From: Akkermansiaceae bacterium
GTDB taxonomy: Bacteria > Verrucomicrobiota > Verrucomicrobiia > Verrucomicrobiales > Akkermansiaceae
Direction of reading: 5' to 3'
NCBI GenBank assembly: GCA_025457805.1
Contig: JALOTR010000179.1
Span: 1-6,448 of the forward strand
DNA: 6,448 nucleotides
The position numbers were made by a program, and so were the translations under genes. Shown here piece after piece: positions 1-6,271 of this stretch (its first letter is position 1; each line of letters begins with the position of its first letter). The notes under the pieces are model-generated. The model saw only the letters and a list, made by a program, of their open reading frames with translations, did no database searches and was not told the DNA's origin.

Positions 1-74
1 GCTTCGTCCGTCCGCAACCCCGACAACGCGGGACAGTCGAGCGAACCCTCGTAACTGCGCCCGAGCACGCGTAC

Positions 75-90
75 GAATCGTGCATGATTC
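75..90. repeat. 16-bp near-palindrome upstream of the exported peptidase gene
   Basis: The sequence GAATCGTGCATGATTC has perfect outer arms (GAATC/GATTC) and a TGCA centre, with one mismatched pair (G80/T85). It lies 38 bases before the preferred start at 129 and contains the alternative in-frame ATG at 84. Its position would suit an operator, but there is no recognised regulator site and no clear promoter beside it. A short palindrome of this size can arise by chance, so this is only a candidate. Confidence 0.25.
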
Positions 91-128
91 GCCGTTCTTC
101 GACAGACAATCCGTTTGTTGTTATCGTC

Positions 129-1379
129 ATGAAGTTCCGCCCACTGATCCTGTCCATCACCCTTGCCTCCGCGTTCGTCGCCCAGGCCAAGGACGTCGCC
201 CCCGAAAACAAGCCCGCCGCCGCGCCGAGCGCCGCCGCAGCTCCTGAAGTCGATGCCGCCAAGGCCGAGCAGGAAAAACTCGCCAACGAGAACAAACTCG
301 AAGCCGAGCGACTCACCAAGGAAACCAACGCGATGCGCGCCGAAATCACGCGCCTCAAGATGGAGCGCGAGCTTCTGACGGAAAAACAAGCGCTCGAAAC
401 CGCCCGCCGCCAGGCTGCCCTCAAGGATGAACTCGCCAAAATGGAGGCCGAAAAAGAGCGCATCGCCCAGGAAGGCGAACTCACCAAGGCCCGCGCCGAA
501 AAACTCGGCAACGAGCTGAAAGTGGTGCAAGCCGAGTCCGCGATCGAGATCAACCGCCTGCAAAATGAGATCGCCAGTTTCGAAACCTCCAAGAAACGCA
601 GCGAGTATGCGGACGCCAAGCCGGTCTATCTCGAAAAACCGCTCAAGGACGATGGAATCCTCGTGATTTCCGATCGCCGCATCCCGCTCAACGGCCCGAT
701 CACCACCGCCACCGCGGACTTCATCACCAACCGCATTCATTATTGGAACAACAAGGACCGCAAGATGCCGATCTTCATCGTCATCGATGCCAGCCCCGGC
801 GGTTCCGTGATGGCGGGCTATCGCATCCTCAAGGCGATGGAATCCAGTGATGCACCGGTGCATGTGGTCGTGAAATCATTCGCCGCCTCCATGGCCGCGG
901 GCATCACCACCCTCGCCACCGAGTCTTATGCCTATCCGAATGCCGTCATCCTCCATCACCAGATCAGCTCGATGTTGATGGGCCAGCTCAACCTCACCCA
1001 GCAAAAGGAACTTCACGAGGAAAGCCAACGCTGGTGGGCCCGCCTCGGAAATCCCATCGCCCAGAAAATGGGCATCACGGCGGATGAAATGATCCAGCGC
1101 ATGTATGCCAAATCCACCAGCGGCGATTGGAGTGAGTTTGGTGAGGAAGCACAGAAACTCAAGTGGGTGAACCACATCGTCCGTGGCATTGACGAGTCAT
1201 CGTTCATCGAGGATCCGGACAAGGTGACGGCGCCCACTTCCGCACCCATGCCCACCCGCACGGCTTCCCTCACCGAGGAAATCGATCCCAGCGGCAAACC
1301 CTACGTCTGGCTGCCGCGCCTCGATCCCAAGGATGTCTATTTCCTCTACAATCCAGACAGTTATTACCGCATGCGCTGA
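129..1379 (+). CDS. Exported ClpP/SppA-fold serine peptidase with N-terminal coiled coil
   Basis: A 416-residue protein probably acting outside the cytoplasm. Residues 1-20 look like a Sec signal peptide (MKFRP, a hydrophobic core, cleavage after AQA at 18-20). An Ala/Pro linker (about 22-42) and a charged heptad-like coiled coil (about 44-155, rich in Glu, Lys, Ala) follow. Residues 176-355 are a ClpP-like crotonase-fold domain: PGGSVMAGYRIL (223-234) matches the ClpP PGG turn, AASMA gives nucleophile Ser254, ILHHQ gives His276 or His277, and SGDW gives Asp333, in the ClpP order. The tail (360-416) is Pro-rich, then aromatic. An in-frame ATG at 84, and a frame open to the window edge, allow a longer form, but only the start at 129 puts the signal peptide at the N terminus; no SD is visible. 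Cytosolic ClpP (about 200 residues) lacks the signal and coil. Substrate unknown; a membrane-associated SppA/NfeD-like role is an alternative. Confidence 0.85.
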   Translation: MKFRPLILSITLASAFVAQAKDVAPENKPAAAPSAAAAPEVDAAKAEQEKLANENKLEAERLTKETNAMRAEITRLKMERELLTEKQALETARRQAALKDELAKMEAEKERIAQEGELTKARAEKLGNELKVVQAESAIEINRLQNEIASFETSKKRSEYADAKPVYLEKPLKDDGILVISDRRIPLNGPITTATADFITNRIHYWNNKDRKMPIFIVIDASPGGSVMAGYRILKAMESSDAPVHVVVKSFAASMAAGITTLATESYAYPNAVILHHQISSMLMGQLNLTQQKELHEESQRWWARLGNPIAQKMGITADEMIQRMYAKSTSGDWSEFGEEAQKLKWVNHIVRGIDESSFIEDPDKVTAPTSAPMPTRTASLTEEIDPSGKPYVWLPRLDPKDVYFLYNPDSYYRMR

Positions 1380-1406
1380 GGCGAAAACATCACATCCCAA
1401 ATCTCC

Positions 1407-1444
1407 AACGGCTTCGTCACCACTCAGTGCGAAGCCGTTTTTTT
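1407..1444 (+). terminator. Rho-independent terminator of the exported peptidase gene
   Basis: A perfect 10-bp stem (AACGGCTTCG at 1407-1416 with CGAAGCCGTT at 1430-1439) is extended by CAC/GTG (1418-1420 with 1427-1429) across a one-base bulge, leaving a 6-base loop. A run of seven T (1438-1444) follows. It starts 27 bases after the stop codon. There is no T-run in the other orientation, so it should act on the plus strand and not on the convergent nagB transcript. Confidence 0.9.
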
Positions 1445-1448
1445 AGCA

Positions 1449-1484
1449 GTCAATGACGTCAACCAGGTCAATCACGTCACCCAA
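1449..1484. repeat. Imperfect 18-bp tandem repeat between convergent genes
   Basis: Two adjacent 18-base units, 1449-1466 and 1467-1484, agree at 15 of 18 positions. The first contains the perfect palindrome TGACGTCA (1454-1461); the second has TCACGTCA in its place. It lies between the terminator of the plus-strand gene and the stop codon of nagB. No function is evident; it may be a replication-slippage duplication. Confidence 0.5.
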
Positions 1485-1494
1485 CCCCCCATCC

Positions 1495-2256
1495 TCACAA
1501 ATGAAGCGCCGAAGCAGACTCCTTATCAAGGAAGTAGGTGGCATCCCGGTGAGTCTGCAGAAATGAGGCACTCACCCGATCCGTGATGATGCCCTCGATG
1601 GCCTCGCGCACGATCTCCGCCTTTTTCTCGCCCCAGGCAAGCAGCGCAATACGGCGCGCGGCAAGAATCGTTCCGCATCCCATCGTGATGGCCTGCGTGG
1701 GAACATTTTCAATTCCACCAAATGCCGGAGCTGCATCCTGCCGTGTGATCTCGTTGAGATGGACGCGCTGGGTGCGCGAGTCGATGGGTGTGCCGGGTTC
1801 GTTGAAACCAATGTGCCCGGTGCGCCCGATGCCAAGAATTTGCATATCAATGCCGCCCGCACGGACAATCGCCGCCTCATAACCTGCACAATGTGCAGAA
1901 ATCTCATCCGCCGGCACCATGCCGCTGGGAAGATGAATGTTTTCCGGAAGCAGGTCGATGTGATCAAACAGGTTCCGATGCATGAAAGTCCAATAGCTTT
2001 CCGGATGATCGCGATCGAGACCAAGATATTCGTCGAGATTGAAAGTCACCACATTGGCGAAGGAAAGATTTTCCTCGCGATGCAGGCGGATCAGCTCCTG
2101 ATAGAGCGGGATCGGCGTGCTGCCTGTGGCCAGTCCCAGCACGGTGCTGCGGCCCAGCGAGGCCCGCTTGCGGATGATTTGCGCAATTTCCGATGCCACC
2201 TGCTTGCAAGCGGCTTCAGGGCTTTCAAAGACAACGAACGGAGATGATTTAACCAT
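1495..2256 (-). CDS. nagB: Glucosamine-6-phosphate deaminase (NagB)
   Basis: Converts glucosamine 6-phosphate to fructose 6-phosphate and ammonia in the cytoplasm, the last step of GlcNAc catabolism before glycolysis. The 253-residue product is close to the 266 of E. coli NagB and aligns along its length: the phosphate loop GLATGSTP (41-48), VVTFNLDEYLGL (69-80) with Asp75 matching catalytic Asp72, HPESYWTFMHRN (84-95), GRTGHIGFNEP (144-154) with His148 and Glu153 matching His143 and Glu148. Thr146 stands where E. coli has Asp141. The C terminus is shorter than in E. coli. The frame extends to a TTG at 2307 and an ATG at 2286, but both fall in the predicted promoter, so the ATG at 2256 (MVKSSPFVVF) is preferred; no SD is visible. 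It lies 80 bp after the GH130 gene on the same strand and converges with the peptidase gene. No terminator is visible after it. Confidence 0.95.
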   Translation of the reverse strand: MVKSSPFVVFESPEAACKQVASEIAQIIRKRASLGRSTVLGLATGSTPIPLYQELIRLHREENLSFANVVTFNLDEYLGLDRDHPESYWTFMHRNLFDHIDLLPENIHLPSGMVPADEISAHCAGYEAAIVRAGGIDMQILGIGRTGHIGFNEPGTPIDSRTQRVHLNEITRQDAAPAFGGIENVPTQAITMGCGTILAARRIALLAWGEKKAEIVREAIEGIITDRVSASFLQTHRDATYFLDKESASALHL

Positions 2257-2278
2257 GACAAACAAAAGGAACGGGCGA

Positions 2279-2307
2279 GTTATCATCCATTTCCCCTCAT
2301 CTGTCAA
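2279..2307 (-). promoter_or_regulatory. Predicted sigma70-type promoter of nagB
   Basis: Reading the minus strand, a perfect -35 TTGACA (2307-2302) is followed by a 17-base spacer and the -10 GATAAC (2284-2279, four of six consensus bases). Transcription would begin near 2272, leaving a leader of about 16 bases before the ATG at 2256, which fits the absence of an SD. An 11-bp palindrome, TCCGGGCCGGA (2311-2321), sits four bases upstream of the -35 and might bind a regulator. The site implies that nagB can be expressed apart from the GT4-GH130 pair. Confidence 0.6.
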
Positions 2308-2336
2308 CCATCCGGGCCGGAAGTTTTATGTCAATT

Positions 2337-3794
2337 TCATGACCGCAGGCGCTCCAAAAGCCCATCCAGCGAAACGCTCACCACCGCAGACGCCTTGTCG
2401 CTCATCGCATAGGGCAGGATCAAGCGGCCGCCGTGGATGAGTGCTCCGCAACTGTAAACCACGTTGGGCACATAGCCTTCCCGCTCATTGCCCTCCGGTG
2501 CCAGCAACGGCTCCTTGAGGCGGCCGATGACCTTGGTGGGATCTTCCAAATCCAACAGCGCGGCTCCGATGCAATACTTCCGCATCGGACCCACGCCATG
2601 GGTGATCATCAGCCAGCCCTCGGGTGTTTCGAGCGGCGATCCGCAATTGCCGATCTTCACTGACTCCCATGTTTCCGCAGGCCGCATGAGCAACTCCGGG
2701 TCCTCCCACTTGTGGGGATTGTCCGATCGCATCAAAAGCAGGTTCTCATCATCCTGCCGTGACAGCATCAGATATTGCCCACCCACCTTCCTCGGAAACA
2801 ATGCCATGCCTTTGTTCTGCACCGCATTGCCATTCAGGGTGAGCACCCGGAAATTCAGGAAATCCGTGGTTTCGATCAACTGCGGAAGAATGGACCGACC
2901 ATTGTAAGCGGTATAAGTGGCGTAATACATCACCGATCCATCATCCTCCACAAAGCGCACGAATCGTGCATCCTCGATGCCATTGCTTTCATTTGCTGAG
3001 ACCGGGAAAATGATCCGCTCGCTCATGGCCAGCTTGGGCGAGAAACTCAGTTCATAGTTTGAATCCGCCAGCCATTGGATGCGCTCCAGGGAACGGGTGA
3101 GCTCGATGGTGTTGGGTTGCACGTCCTGTTTGACGGCAAGAATGGACTTCCGGAGATCGCTCAAAGTGAAAGGATCGGCAAGCGGATCCATCACACGTCC
3201 GCAGTATTCGCCGTGGCAATTCATTTCATGCAGCTTGGTGAGAAATCGTTTTTTGCGATAACTCGGATTCGGCAGCACATCCGGCACGCTGAGGAATCTC
3301 GATACCTGGTCCAGCGTGATGCCGCCATCCGGATCGATGCGGCCGGAACGGAACTCGATCGAAGAGATATGTCCTTCTCCGGTGGCCCGCAGACTCATCA
3401 CGAATCTCAAGCCTCCCTCCGCCATCCCGGATTGATCGGGGTGGGGGACAATGGATGGATTGAACAAGGCGGCGGACTCCAAGGCATACTCACCGGAAAA
3501 CAAGGCACCGATCAGCAATTTTCGCTCCTGCGAGATAGGTCGTTGCGTGAAGACATGTGGCAGGACTTTCTGATAGTGCCGCAACAGCAGCGAAGTGATA
3601 TCAAAATGGCGGGTATCGAATTCCGAGAGCACGGCCGCCAGTTCCTTCACCACATCCTCTTCGGGAAGCGCAAGCGCGCGGCCGATGATGGTGAGGATGC
3701 GGTGGGTTTCAGTGGGGATGAAGGGGCGGATGATGACGCGGGCGCTCTCCGGTTCGAGAGGCAGGTGATGACGGCAAAGGACAAGGGATTTCAT
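2337..3794 (-). CDS. GH130-type beta-mannoside phosphorylase/glycosidase-like protein
   Basis: A 485-residue five-bladed beta-propeller protein of the GH130 type, a family whose characterised members phosphorolyse or hydrolyse beta-mannosides. Residues 1-100 are an N-terminal, mostly helical extension that I associate with the long form found beside GT4 genes. The propeller then shows FNPSIVPHPDQ (111-121), RATGEGHISSIEFRSG (136-151), GIEDARF (272-278) with Asp275 as the likely catalytic acid, YTAYNGR (294-300), KGMALFPRK (328-336), GNCGSPLETPEGWLMITHG (382-400), and EGYVPNVVYSCGA (439-451). Arg300, Lys336 and His399 are candidates for phosphate contacts, favouring a phosphorylase over a hydrolase, but this is inference. 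No signal peptide is seen, so it should be cytoplasmic. Its ATG overlaps the TGA of the upstream glycosyltransferase gene (ATGA, 3791-3794), and no SD is visible, so translational coupling is likely. The true substrate is not shown by sequence alone. Confidence 0.88.
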   Translation of the reverse strand: MKSLVLCRHHLPLEPESARVIIRPFIPTETHRILTIIGRALALPEEDVVKELAAVLSEFDTRHFDITSLLLRHYQKVLPHVFTQRPISQERKLLIGALFSGEYALESAALFNPSIVPHPDQSGMAEGGLRFVMSLRATGEGHISSIEFRSGRIDPDGGITLDQVSRFLSVPDVLPNPSYRKKRFLTKLHEMNCHGEYCGRVMDPLADPFTLSDLRKSILAVKQDVQPNTIELTRSLERIQWLADSNYELSFSPKLAMSERIIFPVSANESNGIEDARFVRFVEDDGSVMYYATYTAYNGRSILPQLIETTDFLNFRVLTLNGNAVQNKGMALFPRKVGGQYLMLSRQDDENLLLMRSDNPHKWEDPELLMRPAETWESVKIGNCGSPLETPEGWLMITHGVGPMRKYCIGAALLDLEDPTKVIGRLKEPLLAPEGNEREGYVPNVVYSCGALIHGGRLILPYAMSDKASAVVSVSLDGLLERLRS

Positions 3795-6079
3795 GCGTGG
3801 GCGAGGGTGGGTTGGGTGAGCGATTGTTCGGCGGCTGTCATTTCAGCGAGGGCGATCTGGAATGCGAGCGTCGATTCCGCGCCTTGGTTTTCATTCACCC
3901 GGTTGTGGTGCAATCCATCGCGGCAACCACCGGTCGCCGGATCATGCAGGGCGATGCCGAGGTCGTTGCGGCCGAGGAACCACTCCAAGGCCCTCCTTGC
4001 TTCACGCCACCAGAAATCATCCTTCGTGGCCCGGTGGGCATCGAGACACGCGGAGACCATCGCCTGTGCTTCCACCGGTTGTTGGTCAAACTCGGCGTGC
4101 TCGCCATCGCGTTGTTTGAATCCATTGGAGCCGATGGGTCGAAAGTAACCCGCTTTGGTTTTCTGCACTCCGGCGAGCCAGCGGAGGCTGTGCAGACCGG
4201 TTTGAAGGATGGCATCGTCTCCCGATTTTTTGCCCACCAGGATGAGTGCCTGGCTGAGTCGGGCGTTTTCATAACTCACGATGTCTTCAAACCATGGCCA
4301 ATCGACGGCCGAGCATGCATTCCAACAATTCATCAGCTTCGTGAGCAACTGATTCTGGATCTCTGTCACCTCTTCCGAGGCAGGTACGAGGGTGGTGAAT
4401 TCGCTGATGCCAATCAAGGTGAATGCCCATGCCCTGGGAGAAGTGAAATGAACGGTGGCGGGCAGGCTGCGTTCCACCAATTCCATGCACAATCTCCGAT
4501 GACCCTCGTTGACGGATCTTCTTGCGCCCAGTCCCAGTGCCCACACAGCGCGCCCATGGCTGTCCTCACTGCCCGTGGTTTCCAACCATTCACGCTGATG
4601 GCTCATGAAGTTTCTGAAGCGCCCGCTTCTGATATCAATAGCCGCCGCGAGAAAGGCGAGATACCGCGTGGCCAGCATCATGAGATTGGCCTTCTGGGGC
4701 GGCAGCGAGGTTTCCTCCAACAAGTTGCACAAAATGAAGGCGCGTGCGTTGTCATCCGTGCAGTAGCCTTCATGAAAGTTCGGCACATTGTAAGTGGCAT
4801 GTTGGAACATGCCGGTGCTGTCCGTCATTCGCATGACATGATCGAGCCGCAAGGGTGGGAATTTGCCCAAGCGTGTTGCATGCGCGGCCTTGGAGAGCAC
4901 CGCCACGGGCACCGTGCGTCGATCCGACTTCGCCCGTTCGAAGGATTGCAGATACTGCTCCGCCACCGATGACCAGATGGCGGAACGCCCGGTTTTATAG
5001 GCGTTTTTGCGGAATTTTTCCATCTTGCCGGGATCATCCAGCAAACCGTTCACCGCAATTGCGATGGCGCCGGAGTCGCGGAATGGAACCAGCGTGCCCA
5101 TGTTGCCTTTTCCTAACAACTCCTGCGCATGCCAGTAGGGAGTGGAAACCACAACCCGTCCCGCACCGGAGACATAGGACAGGGTTCCGGAGGTAATCTG
5201 CGCCTCATTGAGATAAGGTGTCAGATAGATGTCGGTAGCACCGATGAATTCCATCAGATCATCCTGTGAGACATAACGATTGTAGAAAATCACATGATCT
5301 CCCACGCCAAGATCCTCGGCGAGGTGTTCCAGGCTGGTTCGATATTTCTCACCTTCCCGGGCCACCAGATGGGGATGGGTGGCACCGAGGACGAGATAGA
5401 CGGTTTCCGGATGATTTTCGAGGATGGCAGGCATCGCGCCGATGGCATGTTCGATGCCCTTGCCCGGTCCTAGCAGTCCGAAGGTGAGCAGCACCCGCTT
5501 GCCAGCCACATCGAATTGCCCCTTGAAGGTATCCGCAGGCTGGAAAGGAACATCCGGAATCCCATGTGGAATCACATCGATCATCGATTCCGGCACGCCG
5601 TAAATTTCCTTCAGGATCTCCGCCCCTTTGCGCGCCATGACGACCAAGCGATCACTGTGACGGATGAGTTCCTCCATCACCCGCCGCTGAGCGTCATCCG
5701 GCAGATGCAGGACCGTGTGCAAGGTGGTCACCACCGGCATGCGCGCTTCCTTGAGCAGCGCCAGCAGATGGTTTCCCGCAGGGCCGCCGTAGATCCCGAA
5801 TTCATGCTGCACGCATAGCACATCCGCCTTGCTTTGGTTCAACTCGTCCGCCGCCGTGCGGTAGTCATCCACATCCTTCTGCTGGATTTGGAACCGCACT
5901 TCCGGCGGGTAGTCGTAGGCTTCCGGCCTGTCATTCACGGCAATGACAATGCAATTTGCATCATCCGCCCTCGCGCGAACCGCTTCACACAGATGGTGGG
6001 TGAATGTGGCAATACCGCAACGACGCGGCACATAGTCTCCTAAAAATGCAATTCGTCTCGGTTGGGGGAATAGATTCAT
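3791..6079 (-). CDS. GT4-type glycosyltransferase fused to a C-terminal helical (six-hairpin-like) domain
   Basis: A 762-residue cytoplasmic protein with no signal peptide or membrane segment. Residues about 8-385 form a GT-B, GT4-type transferase: the N-terminal loop GDYVPRRCGIATFT (14-27), QHEFGIYGG (91-99), HGIPD (172-176), the nucleotide-phosphate loop GLLGPGKGIE (201-210), and NEAQITSGTLSYVSGAG (291-307) where GT4 enzymes carry E-x7-E. Glu292 is kept, but residue 300 is Leu, so the second Glu is missing. Residues about 405-750 are all-helical with repeated acidic/aromatic motifs: FHEGYCTDDNARAF (435-448), SEDSHGRAVWALG (504-516), WFEDIVSYENARLSQAL (596-612), EFDQQPVEAQA (663-673), NENQGAESTLAF (729-740). 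This resembles (alpha/alpha)6 glycosidase-like toroids; its activity is unassigned. Donor and acceptor are unknown. The ATG at 6079 has GAGGG nine bases upstream. The TGA overlaps the GH130 start, so the two are co-translated and probably share one glycan pathway. Confidence 0.88.
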   Translation of the reverse strand: MNLFPQPRRIAFLGDYVPRRCGIATFTHHLCEAVRARADDANCIVIAVNDRPEAYDYPPEVRFQIQQKDVDDYRTAADELNQSKADVLCVQHEFGIYGGPAGNHLLALLKEARMPVVTTLHTVLHLPDDAQRRVMEELIRHSDRLVVMARKGAEILKEIYGVPESMIDVIPHGIPDVPFQPADTFKGQFDVAGKRVLLTFGLLGPGKGIEHAIGAMPAILENHPETVYLVLGATHPHLVAREGEKYRTSLEHLAEDLGVGDHVIFYNRYVSQDDLMEFIGATDIYLTPYLNEAQITSGTLSYVSGAGRVVVSTPYWHAQELLGKGNMGTLVPFRDSGAIAIAVNGLLDDPGKMEKFRKNAYKTGRSAIWSSVAEQYLQSFERAKSDRRTVPVAVLSKAAHATRLGKFPPLRLDHVMRMTDSTGMFQHATYNVPNFHEGYCTDDNARAFILCNLLEETSLPPQKANLMMLATRYLAFLAAAIDIRSGRFRNFMSHQREWLETTGSEDSHGRAVWALGLGARRSVNEGHRRLCMELVERSLPATVHFTSPRAWAFTLIGISEFTTLVPASEEVTEIQNQLLTKLMNCWNACSAVDWPWFEDIVSYENARLSQALILVGKKSGDDAILQTGLHSLRWLAGVQKTKAGYFRPIGSNGFKQRDGEHAEFDQQPVEAQAMVSACLDAHRATKDDFWWREARRALEWFLGRNDLGIALHDPATGGCRDGLHHNRVNENQGAESTLAFQIALAEMTAAEQSLTQPTLAHA

Positions 6080-6271
6080 TCTAGTTTACCCTCGCTTCGG
6101 TCACCCCCAATGGAAAGCGAAGAAACACCCCAACAATCAACATTTCATCCGAGAGGTCCGGATTGCATGGATTTATTCGAAATTCAGAACTTTTTCATCG
6201 CCCACGCAGAACGTATCTGATATGCTTCCCGGTCCTACCTCCAAGCTATTCCATGCTGGCGGTTTTGCCTT
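6080..6271 (-). other. Intergenic region between prfA and the GT4-GH130 pair
   Basis: These 192 bp separate the prfA stop from the GT4 start and should hold the promoter of the pair, but I find no convincing -35/-10 combination. Contents: the GAGGG site at 6089-6093, the inverted repeat around it, and a short inverted repeat ATCCG-N7-CGGAT at 6147-6163. No hairpin with a T-run is visible after prfA, so read-through from prfA is possible. Confidence 0.5.
6089..6093 (-). promoter_or_regulatory. Ribosome binding site of the GT4 gene
   Basis: GAGGG on the minus strand lies nine bases before the ATG at 6079. It is the only convincing Shine-Dalgarno match among the genes here, and it supports that start. 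Its first bases overlap the 3' arm of a 6-bp inverted repeat (6092-6097 with 6115-6120, 17-base loop), which could partly hide the site in the mRNA. Confidence 0.6.

Noticed and set aside
99..127. TCGACA, 17 bases, TATCGT as a promoter for the peptidase gene
   Set aside because: Transcription would begin after the preferred ATG at 129, so it cannot serve that start.
1759..2247. A 162-codon plus-strand open frame opposite nagB
   Set aside because: It is antisense to a confidently assigned gene, and the translation resembles no known family.
2958..2971. A 13-base match to the sequence around 73-85 (ACGAATCGTGCAT)
   Set aside because: A repeat of this length is expected by chance about once in a window this size, and this copy is inside the GH130 coding sequence.
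3075..4148. A 357-codon plus-strand open frame and another at 3797-4972
   Set aside because: Both lie opposite the GH130 and GT4 genes, show no recognisable domain, and are antisense shadows of clearly homologous proteins in GC-rich DNA.
6164..6271. A terminator downstream of prfA
   Set aside because: No stem followed by a T-run is visible on the minus strand in this stretch.
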